From an uncultured Selenomonadaceae bacterium (lineage in GTDB: Bacteria > Bacillota > Negativicutes > Selenomonadales > Selenomonadaceae), in the NCBI GenBank assembly GCA_905233325.1, contig CAJODU010000028.1, positions 1 through 13,236 of the forward strand: DNA of 13,236 bases. Reading direction: 5' to 3'. Position numbers and translations under genes: made by a program. The notes beneath the pieces are model-generated. The model had not been told where the DNA came from. It saw only the letters and a list, made by a program, of their open reading frames with translations, and made no database searches. Of the stretch, positions 6,651 through 13,236 are shown in pieces. The stretch's first letter is position 1. The number at the start of each line of letters is the position of its first letter.

Positions 6651-8314
6651 TAAAACGTCTCCTCGTAAATAACGGCCTCCACCGGACGCAGCCTTCTCTT
6701 GTCACTGCCCTCATAATTCCCAAATACGAAATTCGCACGATTCAGGAAGTCCGCTTGGATTGAAACTTCGTCAAGGGTAAAATTGATAAGTACATACATT
6801 TTACTGCCCTGAGTTGAACGTGAAAAGGCATAAATTCTCTCATCATCTTTGAGCAGCTCTTCATAATTGCCGTTCAGCAAGATTTCGTTGTGTTCTCTGA
6901 AATTGGTGAGCTTTCTGAAGTAGTTCAGCACGGACTTCTTGTCAAGGTCTTCTGTTTCGACGTTGACTGTCAAATAATTTTCATTGACAGGCAGCCAGGG
7001 TTGAGCGGTCGTAAACCCTGCGTTGACTTCCTTTGACCACTGCATAGGCGTGCGGGCATTGTCGCGACTGAAGAGGTGGACAAATTCCAACGCTTGCTCA
7101 GGTGTAAAGCCGTCATTCAGAGATATTTCATATTGACCATGAGAGGAAATGTCATTATATTTGTCGATTGAATCCCAAGCCACATTAGTCATACCAAGCT
7201 CTTGCCCTTCATAGATGAATGGCGTCCCTCTGAGCGTCAAGAGAACGGTTGCCATAGCCTTCGCCGCTTTAATGGGATCGGCACCTTTCGGCAAGAATGT
7301 ATTCACACAGCGCGGCTTGTCGTGATTCTCAAAGTAAATCGGATACCAGCCATTTTGTGCGGTTGCGGTTTGACTTGCCGTCAGTGCTTTCTTGAGTGTA
7401 GTGAGTTTGAACGGTTTCCAACTGTGCCATATCTCACCTGTCGGGAACATAACATTACTATGGCTAAACTCAAAGAGCATATCAAAGGCTCCCTGCTCAC
7501 CGACCCAATATTTCAACTCTTCCGGCTTGACGGCGTTCGCCTCGGCAACGGTGAAAATATCGTGCCCCTTGAAAACCTTCTCCTTGAACTCGTACAAATA
7601 ATCCAAAATCCCCGAAGTGTTTGCTATTGCATCGTGAATGGCTGAAGACCCGTCCGCAGAATCAGGCTCACCGTCAACAAAATCCTTCGGTTTCTTGATG
7701 TAGACAATGGCGTCAATTCTGAATCCGCCGACGCCCTTATCAAGCCAAAAGTTGGCGGCGTCGTAGAGTGCTTGACGAACGTCGGGATTCTCCCAATTCA
7801 AGTCCGGCTGCTGCGTCGCAAAGGTGTGCAGATAATATTGCTGCCTTTCCTCGCACCATTCCCAAGCACTTCCACCAAAAATTCCGCGCCAATTTGTCGG
7901 AGCACTGCCGTCGGGCTTTGCGTCACGCCAAATATACCAGTCAGATTTCGGATTTTCACGGCTCGATTTTGACTCAAGGAACCATTTATGTTGATCTGAC
8001 GAATGATTATAGACCAAGTCCATAATGATTTTGATATTGCGCTTATCGGCCTCAGCAATCAATTTCTCAAAGTCGCTCATCGTGCCGTAGCGCGGATCAA
8101 TCGCCGTGTAGTCAGAAATGTCATAGCCGTTGTCAACCATAGGTGAAGGGTAAATCGGAGTCAGCCAAATAGCCCCAATCCCCAGCTTTTGCAGATAATC
8201 CAACTTTTGAGTAATTCCTGCAATATCACCTGTGCCGCTGCCGGTAGTGTCCATAAAACTCTTCGGATAAATCTGATAGACGGCCGTCTTCTGCCACCAT
8301 TTAAGATTGTTCAT
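6650..8314 (-). CDS. GH13 alpha-glucosidase (oligo-1,6-glucosidase / maltase type)
   Basis: A 554-residue cytoplasmic GH13 (subfamily 31-like) glucosidase that releases glucose from short alpha-glucosides. Marks: YQIYPKSF (13-20), DLVYNHSSDQH (99-109), nucleophile D201 in GGFRIDAI, acid/base E258 in TVAEAN, D332 in ENHDKPR, and RDNARTPMQW (417-426). It lacks the VGEMSST and HHLKVDY blocks of TreC. The residue after the nucleophile is Ala202; Val there is associated with alpha-1,6 preference, so alpha-1,4 or mixed activity is possible. The start is uncertain. ATG 8314 gives the usual MxxxxWWQK N-terminus but has only GAAGG 13 bases upstream. A GTG at 8338 lies 14 bases below a strong AGGAGG (8358-8353). 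The gene follows the GH4 gene after a gap of about 76 bases, the longest inside the operon. Confidence 0.88.
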   Translation of the reverse strand: MNNLKWWQKTAVYQIYPKSFMDTTGSGTGDIAGITQKLDYLQKLGIGAIWLTPIYPSPMVDNGYDISDYTAIDPRYGTMSDFEKLIAEADKRNIKIIMDLVYNHSSDQHKWFLESKSSRENPKSDWYIWRDAKPDGSAPTNWRGIFGGSAWEWCEERQQYYLHTFATQQPDLNWENPDVRQALYDAANFWLDKGVGGFRIDAIVYIKKPKDFVDGEPDSADGSSAIHDAIANTSGILDYLYEFKEKVFKGHDIFTVAEANAVKPEELKYWVGEQGAFDMLFEFSHSNVMFPTGEIWHSWKPFKLTTLKKALTASQTATAQNGWYPIYFENHDKPRCVNTFLPKGADPIKAAKAMATVLLTLRGTPFIYEGQELGMTNVAWDSIDKYNDISSHGQYEISLNDGFTPEQALEFVHLFSRDNARTPMQWSKEVNAGFTTAQPWLPVNENYLTVNVETEDLDKKSVLNYFRKLTNFREHNEILLNGNYEELLKDDERIYAFSRSTQGSKMYVLINFTLDEVSIQADFLNRANFVFGNYEGSDKRRLRPVEAVIYEETF

Positions 8315-8390
8315 AAAAATGCGGCAACCTTCTATCACGAAAGTCGCCGCCACCTCCTCTAATTTAATACAATGTTTTCAACGATCCATA

Positions 8391-9734
8391 TTATTTAAGT
8401 TCCGGCCAATAGCCTTTATTTGCCGCGATTAAATCATCAAGAATCAATTTAGCAACTTTCGCACTCGGCACAGTCTTTGAAAGTGTGATTGCCTGCCAGA
8501 GTTTGAGATAAGAATGTTCAATCCAAGCCTCAACCGCCAATTTCTCAACTGATACCTGCTGCTCCATGAGACCCTTTTGGAATTGTGGAATCTCACCGAC
8601 AACGAGCGGCTCCGGCCCTTGATTGCCAACAATGCAGGGGATTTCAACCATTGCAGTCGGATCGAAATTTTTAATCGCGCCTTTGTTCTCAACAATCAAC
8701 AGCATTTGCTCCTTTGTATTGAAGGCAATAGCCGTCGCCAAATCAACTATAAATGAGGCGTGAGCGTCAACTTCGATATTCGTATCCTTCGCAGTGCCGA
8801 CTTCCTTAATCCTGCGACATTCAGTAAAAATATTCTTCTCACGCCCTTCCATAACCTCATTTGCACGGGTATGATTCGGATCGGAGTGCTTGACAATCTC
8901 ATCTTGACAGAGATAATATTTCAGATAAGTATTCGGCAAGGTATTGGGATCAATCGGCGCAAATTCCTTGACCATTTCAAAAGTCACAATCCAGCTCGGA
9001 TCGACGTGCTGGACACCCTCGTCGCCTTTGAGATATTTCAGATTGTAGCCGTGTTTGTAGACGTAATCTTTAATCTTCGGCATGAGATCATTGCCCTGCT
9101 TGTCTCTGATACTCGTCCACCAGCCAAAGTGATTAAGTCCAAAGTATTTGAACTCTAACTCTTTGAGTGACTTGAACCCTGCAATCTGCGCCATCTTCTC
9201 TTCAATGTCAACCGGCATATCACAGATGTTGATGATTTTCGAGTTCGGGCAGAGTCTGCGTGTAGCCTCAGCAACAATCGCCGCAGGGTTGGAATAATTG
9301 AGAATCCAAGCATTAGGCGAGTATTTCTCCATATACTTGACAATCTCAACAATCCCACCGATTGAGCGCATACCGTAAGCAATTCCACCGGGTCCGCAAG
9401 TCTCTTGCCCTAAGACGCCATACTTGAGAGGAATTTTTTCATCTTGCTCACGCATTGCATACTTTCCAACGCGAATGTGAGCCATAACAAAGTCAATATC
9501 ACTGAAGGCAGTCTCAGGATCAGTCGTCGCGACAAATTCAATCTCCGGTGCACGTTCTTTGAGTACGATAGCCATTGCGTCAGCAATCACCTGCTGGCGT
9601 TCGGGATCGTTATCGTAGAGTTTGAGCTTGCGGAGAGGGAATCTGTCTTGATGAGAAAGCAGCATCATGACAATCCCCGGTGTGAAAGTGCTGCCGCCGC
9701 CGGCAACTACTACCGAAAACTTTTTGTCTTGCAT
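8391..9734 (-). CDS. malH: 6-phospho-alpha-glucosidase, GH4 (NAD+/Mn2+-dependent)
   Basis: A 447-residue cytoplasmic GH4 enzyme that hydrolyses maltose-6'-phosphate and related 6-phospho-alpha-glucosides by an oxidation-elimination mechanism using NAD+ and a divalent metal. The N-terminal dinucleotide motif is VVVAGGGST (8-16). C171 lies in CDMP (171-174), the signature of phospho-alpha-glucosidases; phospho-beta enzymes have CN-V/I-P. H202 lies in GLNHFGWW and, with C171, would bind the metal. Y270 in LPNTYLKYY is the likely catalytic base. Length and residue numbers match GlvA/MalH closely. Start ATG 9734 has GGAGGA 7 bases upstream. It lies 22 bases after the PTS gene, whose imported phosphosugars are its natural substrates. 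malH is a family name (glvA, aglB and simA are equivalents); exact substrate range is unproven. Confidence 0.93.
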   Translation of the reverse strand: MQDKKFSVVVAGGGSTFTPGIVMMLLSHQDRFPLRKLKLYDNDPERQQVIADAMAIVLKERAPEIEFVATTDPETAFSDIDFVMAHIRVGKYAMREQDEKIPLKYGVLGQETCGPGGIAYGMRSIGGIVEIVKYMEKYSPNAWILNYSNPAAIVAEATRRLCPNSKIINICDMPVDIEEKMAQIAGFKSLKELEFKYFGLNHFGWWTSIRDKQGNDLMPKIKDYVYKHGYNLKYLKGDEGVQHVDPSWIVTFEMVKEFAPIDPNTLPNTYLKYYLCQDEIVKHSDPNHTRANEVMEGREKNIFTECRRIKEVGTAKDTNIEVDAHASFIVDLATAIAFNTKEQMLLIVENKGAIKNFDPTAMVEIPCIVGNQGPEPLVVGEIPQFQKGLMEQQVSVEKLAVEAWIEHSYLKLWQAITLSKTVPSAKVAKLILDDLIAANKGYWPELK

Positions 9735-9756
9735 GTTAATTCCTCCAAATTATTAA

Positions 9757-11388
9757 TTATTTATCCGGAGCATTGAGTAAAGCCTCAAATCTCTCGCGAA
9801 CTTGCGGAACACTCAAGCCGACAATGACTTGGATTGCTCTGCCGTTGTGAACGAGACCATGCGCACCATGTGCCGTGAAGGTCGCAACGTCAGCAATCTT
9901 TGAATCATCTTTAACGGTGACTCTCAGGCGTGTTGCACAGTTGGTAACGTCGAGAATATTCTCTTTACCGCCGAGGTCTTGCAGGAAGTAAGCGGCTTTA
10001 ATATCTCTTTCATCGCCGGAAGGTGCGGCAGTTGTTCCGCCGGACGCTCCGCCTTGACCTTCGCGAGCTTTATAATCAGCCTTAGTGAATAACTTATCGC
10101 TGCTCGGTTCATCACCGCGACCCGGTGTCTTGAAGTCAAAGTGTATAATCAGGAATCTGAACACGAAGAAGTAGATAGCCGTAAAGCACAGACCAATAAT
10201 CAACTGTGTGATGTAAGTGCCGGAATGATTCGTCCAGAGCGGAATCCAGTTTTGGAACAGTGCCGAATCAAGAAGACCGCCCCCAAAATAGCCGGTGACC
10301 CCAAAGGTATACATTGTTGCGGCGAGAGTAGCTGCCAAGACTGCATGGACGGCAAACAGCGCGGGAGCAATGAACAAGAATGTAAATTCAAGAGGCTCGG
10401 TAATTCCGCAGAATACCGCAACACACGCCGCAGGTATAACGAGTGCAGCTATCTTCTTGCGACGCTCCGGCTTTGCTGTATAATACATTGCAAGTGCAAT
10501 GCCCGGGCAACCAAACAGCTTACTCATACCGTGAAGTGCAAAACCGCCTTGAGGGAACAAATCTATCAAAGGTTGAGTTGATGCGGCAAATTCTTTGATA
10601 TGCTCCAGCCAATACGGTTGAATACCGTTGTCAACGATAGCCGGCCCAAAGATAAACGGCAGATAGATAAAGTGGTGCAATCCTGTCGGAATTAAAAATC
10701 TCTCAAGGAAAGTATACAACCAAACTCCGAAAACTCCTGCACTCGTCAAAAATACTTGCAAAGAGGCGATTGCAGCTTGAACTTGCGGCCAAACCAAGCA
10801 GAAAATATATGCAACGGGAATCATCAATCCAAAACCTGCAACTACAACAAGCGAGGAACCCTTGAAGATACCCATATAATCGGGAACATTCACGTCAAAC
10901 AGCTTATTATGCAGCCAGACTGAAATCGAGGCAATGATGATCGCGCCAACGATACCTGTGTCAAGTGTCTTGATATTTGCAATCATCGTTAAACCTGTGC
11001 CGGCTCCCGCAGCTTTTGAAAAATCAACGCCGAAACTCGGTCCCCAAAGAGTCATCATAGCCTGAATGAAATAGTTGAAAATCATAAAAATCAGGAAAGA
11101 CTCCATAGCTGCACGGGCGTTCTCTTTCTTTGCAAGTCCAATCGGCAAACCAATACAAAACAGCAGAGCCATTTGATTGAATACTGTCCAAGACCCCTGC
11201 TCCACAATGTACCAGAAATTGTGCCACGCCGTTCCTTCCTCTGCAATCGATCCCAAAATCATAGGATTGTTGCACAAAATCGAAATACCAACGAAGATAC
11301 CGAACACGCCAAACATTATAACCGGCGTGAACATTGCGCCACCGAAACGCTGTACTTTTTGCATGATAACGTCTTTGTCGATGAGCAT
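9757..11388 (-). CDS. PTS alpha-glucoside-specific EIICB permease
   Basis: A 543-residue sugar transporter of the phosphotransferase system (AglA/MalB/GlvC type) that imports alpha-glucosides and phosphorylates them at C6. The EIIC part (about 15-415) is highly hydrophobic and contains LIPTGLHHF (232-240), the HGMSKLFGCPG loop (286-296) and the GITEPLEF motif (328-335), typical of glucose-superfamily EIIC. A Gly/Ser-rich linker (about 423-460) leads to EIIB, with the phosphorylated Cys484 in DVTNCATRLRV. There is no EIIA domain and no separate EIIA gene here, so a shared EIIA is needed. Start ATG 11388 has GGAGGT 8 bases upstream. This is the first gene of the operon, directly behind the promoter and palindrome at 11467-11511. 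The company of treC suggests it may also carry trehalose. Confidence 0.93.
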   Translation of the reverse strand: MLIDKDVIMQKVQRFGGAMFTPVIMFGVFGIFVGISILCNNPMILGSIAEEGTAWHNFWYIVEQGSWTVFNQMALLFCIGLPIGLAKKENARAAMESFLIFMIFNYFIQAMMTLWGPSFGVDFSKAAGAGTGLTMIANIKTLDTGIVGAIIIASISVWLHNKLFDVNVPDYMGIFKGSSLVVVAGFGLMIPVAYIFCLVWPQVQAAIASLQVFLTSAGVFGVWLYTFLERFLIPTGLHHFIYLPFIFGPAIVDNGIQPYWLEHIKEFAASTQPLIDLFPQGGFALHGMSKLFGCPGIALAMYYTAKPERRKKIAALVIPAACVAVFCGITEPLEFTFLFIAPALFAVHAVLAATLAATMYTFGVTGYFGGGLLDSALFQNWIPLWTNHSGTYITQLIIGLCFTAIYFFVFRFLIIHFDFKTPGRGDEPSSDKLFTKADYKAREGQGGASGGTTAAPSGDERDIKAAYFLQDLGGKENILDVTNCATRLRVTVKDDSKIADVATFTAHGAHGLVHNGRAIQVIVGLSVPQVRERFEALLNAPDK

Positions 11389-11416
11389 TTGAATTACCTC
11401 CCGTCAATTAATATTT

Positions 11417-11432
11417 TTGAAATTTGTTTCAA
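11417..11432. repeat. Short perfect inverted repeat in the PTS operon leader
   Basis: TTGAAA and TTTCAA are separated by TTTG. The TGAAA/TTTCA half-sites are the same as those at the core of the larger palindrome at 11479-11511, but the spacing is 4 rather than 7. It lies some 28-43 bases downstream of the predicted transcription start, so it could be a secondary operator or a small leader hairpin. In an AT-rich region chance cannot be excluded. Confidence 0.35.
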
Positions 11433-11466
11433 CGCCTCTGACTTTTTGAAAACTTATCTTGCAAGC

Positions 11467-11495
11467 ATAATAAAGCAAAAATGCACTGAAATCAA
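11467..11495 (-). promoter_or_regulatory. Promoter of the alpha-glucoside operon
   Basis: On the minus strand TTGATT (11495-11490) and TATTAT (11472-11467) are separated by exactly 17 bases, a good sigma-70/sigma-A promoter. Transcription would begin near 11460 and leave a leader of about 70 bases before the PTS start codon. The -35 lies in the centre of the palindrome at 11479-11511, so binding there should block or modulate polymerase. No catabolite-repression (cre) site was recognised in this gap. Confidence 0.65.
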
Positions 11496-11511
11496 TACTT
11501 TCAATGCATTT
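11479..11511. promoter_or_regulatory. 33-base palindrome: probable RpiR-type operator, possibly also the rpiR terminator
   Basis: Arms AAATGCACTGAAA (11479-11491) and TTTCAATGCATTT (11499-11511) match at 12 of 13 positions around a 7-base spacer. The centre falls on the -35 of the operon promoter, as expected for a repressor operator, and the gene just upstream encodes an RpiR-family regulator. Read as minus-strand RNA the single mismatch becomes a G-U pair. The stem is therefore fully paired and is followed by a run of five U. It starts about 35 bases after the rpiR stop and may terminate that transcript, although the stem is AT-rich. Confidence 0.6.
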
Positions 11512-11546
11512 AGAACTAACAACACCTATCTGAATTTTGTTACAAA

Positions 11547-12329
11547 TTATGTACTTTGTTGCAGAAATTTTTCTTCGTTTTTGACATAAATTCGATAATT
11601 GACGTACCAAATCTCAACCAGCAGAAAATACGCCAGCATTGACTTAAAAGATATTTGATCATCAGCATTTACTTGAAACTCTTCCGAAAATACATAGAGA
11701 TTTTCTGTCGAACGGCTTGCAAGGGTATTTTCATGCAACCGCGTGATTGAGATCAACGGAATACCTTTTAATTGTAATTGCAATGAAAATTCCGTGACAC
11801 TGTGAGACTCTCCACTCAAAGAGACGAAAATAAATACATCATCTTTGTTTGCAGTTTTAAGTATAGAGTAAAATTCCTCCCTGCCGCCAATGTCATATAT
11901 AAATACATTATCGTAGAAGAAGAGACGCTTGATCTCTTGGACGACATTGCTCTGAACATAGCCGGACGCAAATGCAAAAACTCTGTTCGCCTCACGAATC
12001 AGGCGGCTTGCATTATCATAGTTACGTTTCATCAAATTCGATACAGTTTTTGAATAAAAATTTTCAAGAGATTTATAAATATCTTGATTTTGTTCATTTT
12101 CGAGATTTTCTTCGTGTTTCAATGATGATTTAAGATCAGCAAAACCGTCAAAACCTAACTTTTGAGCGAATCTGACTATGGTGGTACTTGATACGCAGCA
12201 CTCTTTTGCTAATTCGTGTATAGAAATTCGACGAATTCGACCGCGATTATTCAATATATACTTCCATATCAACATATCCGTTTGATTCAGGTTTTTCTTA
12301 TTTTCGTTGATGATTTCTTCTAAACGCAT
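11547..12329 (-). CDS. MurR/RpiR-family transcriptional regulator of the alpha-glucoside operon
   Basis: A 260-residue regulator with an N-terminal helix-turn-helix domain (about 1-75; SIHELAKECCVSSTTIVRFAQKLGFDGF at 36-63) and a C-terminal SIS sugar-phosphate-binding domain (about 105-235; ASGYVQSN at 121-128 and SLSGES at 170-175). RpiR-family proteins sense phosphosugars and bind palindromic operators. The obvious target is the palindrome in front of the PTS gene 158 bases downstream, and the likely effector is an imported sugar phosphate. Whether it represses or activates cannot be told. The ATG at 12329 is the first in-frame start; it lacks a clear ribosome binding site and lies 5 bases after the cobM stop, so translation may be coupled to cobM. 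The gene is visibly AT-richer than its neighbours. Confidence 0.9.
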   Translation of the reverse strand: MRLEEIINENKKNLNQTDMLIWKYILNNRGRIRRISIHELAKECCVSSTTIVRFAQKLGFDGFADLKSSLKHEENLENEQNQDIYKSLENFYSKTVSNLMKRNYDNASRLIREANRVFAFASGYVQSNVVQEIKRLFFYDNVFIYDIGGREEFYSILKTANKDDVFIFVSLSGESHSVTEFSLQLQLKGIPLISITRLHENTLASRSTENLYVFSEEFQVNADDQISFKSMLAYFLLVEIWYVNYRIYVKNEEKFLQQST

Positions 12330-12334
12330 ATGAT

Positions 12335-13102
12335 TTATCCATTCTTCGCCTTGCGGAACATATGGCTAAACTTTGGCGAATACAGCTGGGATTGCTGATA
12401 TTGTTCGTTGTGTGAATCAAGGCAGTGTCCAACCACTATCATTGCAGTGCGCTCCACTTCCTCCGCCTTGACTTGTTCAGCAATCGTCGCCAGCGTCCCA
12501 CGAATAACCTTCTCATCAGACCAAGAAGCGTGCTCCACGACAGCAATGGGCGTATTGGGCGTGAATCCGCCCTCAATGAGCTCGTCGACAACCTCGGCGA
12601 TCATTTTTATTGACAGGAATATACAGATTGTAGTTTGATGTTTTGCAAGATTTCTCAAGCTCTCACGCTCCGGCACAGGCGTACGCCCACCGTGACGGGT
12701 TATTATGACTGTCTGGGTGATACCCGGGAGGGTGTATTCCTGCTTGAGCGCAGCGGCGGCAGCAAGGAAAGAACTGACACCCGGCGTCACGTCAAATTTA
12801 ATATTACGCTTTTCAAGCTCGTCCATCTGCTCTTGGATTGCACCGTAGATTGAAGGATCGCCGGTATGAAGTCTGACAGTAGTCAATCCGGCAGCCTCAG
12901 CCTGTACAATCACTTGAATCACTTCCGCAAGCGTCATATGAGCGGAATTGTACTTTTGAACATTCGGTTTGCAGAAGTCCAACAAAGCGGGGTTAATCAG
13001 CGATCCGGCATAGATCACAACATCGGCCTCTTCAAGCAGGCGTTTGCCTTTCAATGTGATTAACTCCACATCGCCGGAACCTGCACCAACAATATGTACC
13101 AT
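12335..13102 (-). CDS. cobM: (Cobalt-)precorrin-4 C11-methyltransferase
   Basis: A 255-residue SAM-dependent tetrapyrrole methylase (CobM, called CbiF in the anaerobic route) that methylates C11 of precorrin-4 or cobalt-precorrin-4 on the way to cobalamin. Marks: VHIVGAGSGDVELIT at the N-terminus, VVIYAGSL (28-35), LHTGDPSIYGAIQEQM (78-93), TPGVSSF (106-112) and ITRHGGRTPVPE (134-145). Length is normal for the family. Start ATG 13102 has a strong GGAGGA (13116-13111) 8 bases upstream and gives the usual MVHxVGAG beginning. The frame stays open further upstream, but that part contains the promoter. It has its own promoter and is followed by rpiR rather than by another cob/cbi gene. The upstream side is occupied by a divergent promoter, so it is separated from any cobalamin cluster here. 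Confidence 0.93.
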   Translation of the reverse strand: MVHIVGAGSGDVELITLKGKRLLEEADVVIYAGSLINPALLDFCKPNVQKYNSAHMTLAEVIQVIVQAEAAGLTTVRLHTGDPSIYGAIQEQMDELEKRNIKFDVTPGVSSFLAAAAALKQEYTLPGITQTVIITRHGGRTPVPERESLRNLAKHQTTICIFLSIKMIAEVVDELIEGGFTPNTPIAVVEHASWSDEKVIRGTLATIAEQVKAEEVERTAMIVVGHCLDSHNEQYQQSQLYSPKFSHMFRKAKNG

Positions 13103-13129
13103 AAAAAAATTCCTCCAAACATTGAATAA

Positions 13130-13158
13130 AGTATAACCAGCTTTTTCGGAAATTGCAA
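13130..13158 (-). promoter_or_regulatory. Promoter of cobM-rpiR
   Basis: On the minus strand TTGCAA (13158-13153) and TATACT (13135-13130) are separated by exactly 17 bases. The predicted start near 13123 gives a leader of about 21 bases containing the GGAGGA site. That leader is far too short to hold a cobalamin riboswitch. Confidence 0.7.
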
Positions 13159-13183
13159 GAAGTTTTTTGATAAAAGGCACCCA

Positions 13184-13212
13184 TTGAAAACTGCCTCTGA
13201 TTATGCTATAAT
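13184..13212 (+). promoter_or_regulatory. Strong outward promoter at the right edge
   Basis: TTGAAA (13184-13189), 17 bases, then TATAAT (13207-13212) preceded by TGC, an extended -10. This is a near-consensus plus-strand promoter with a predicted start near 13219. Its gene lies beyond the window. It diverges from the cobM promoter, the two -35 elements being 25 bases apart. Confidence 0.65.
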
Positions 13213-13236
13213 ATTTGTGTCGCACCACCGAATCCG

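Noticed and set aside
8315..8390. Internal promoter or regulator half-site in the gap before the GH13 gene (TTGAAA near TATTAA)
   Set aside because: The spacing between the two boxes is about 9 bases, too short for a promoter, and the half-site match is only a few bases.
13103..13228. N-terminal extension of cobM to 13228
   Set aside because: The extension covers the TTGCAA/TATACT promoter and the ribosome binding site. The family-typical start MVHxVGAG is at 13102.
12335..13236. Cobalamin riboswitch upstream of cobM
   Set aside because: The leader is only about 21 bases from the predicted start, and no B12-box-like conserved element is visible in the remaining sequence.

Overview
The window looks like the chromosome of an anaerobic bacterium that has an outer membrane but Firmicute-style sugar genes, most likely one of the Negativicutes (Selenomonas and relatives). 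This placement is an inference. It rests on a lipid A (LPS) acyltransferase at the left edge, a PTS / phospho-alpha-glucosidase / TreC operon of the kind common in Firmicutes, purine-rich GGAGG-type ribosome binding sites, a cobalamin C11-methyltransferase, and a moderate GC content. Fusobacteria also carry PTS plus GH4 alpha-glucoside genes, but their DNA is much AT-richer.

Left part (1-4207). The 5' end of an lpxL/htrB-type acyltransferase gene leaves the window on the minus strand. Diverging from it is a two-gene plus-strand unit. The first gene encodes a BMP/PnrA-family nucleoside-type binding protein with one N-terminal membrane segment. The second, overlapping it by 11 bases, encodes a large hybrid histidine kinase with a periplasmic sensor region, HisKA, HATPase, receiver and Hpt domains. 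Both appear to start at TTG codons. The pair reads as a ligand-sensing phosphorelay in which the binding protein presents its ligand to the kinase rather than to an ABC transporter.

Middle part (4233-11388, minus strand). A compact alpha-glucoside operon is transcribed right to left: PTS EIICB permease, GH4 6-phospho-alpha-glucosidase, GH13 alpha-glucosidase, a Cof-type HAD phosphatase, and TreC (trehalose-6-phosphate hydrolase). Sugars would enter as phosphates, then be split by GH4 (maltose-6'-P type substrates) or TreC (trehalose-6-P). The GH13 enzyme handles unphosphorylated alpha-glucosides. EIICB has no EIIA domain, so EIIA must come from elsewhere.

The 158-base gap in front of the operon holds a good sigma-70-type promoter (TTGATT-N17-TATTAT). 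Its -35 element sits inside a 33-base near-perfect palindrome, probably the operator of the adjacent RpiR-family regulator. As RNA, the same palindrome could also be the terminator of the regulator gene.

Right part (11547-13236). An AT-rich rpiR-type regulator gene follows cobM/cbiF (precorrin-4 C11-methyltransferase) by 5 bases. cobM has its own promoter (TTGCAA-N17-TATACT) and a short leader with no room for a cobalamin riboswitch. A second, very strong promoter (TTGAAA-N17-TATAAT, extended -10) points out of the window to the right. No RNA genes, insertion sequences or CRISPR arrays were seen. No defence-type or clearly undescribed system was found; the binding-protein/hybrid-kinase pair and the operator architecture are the most interesting parts.
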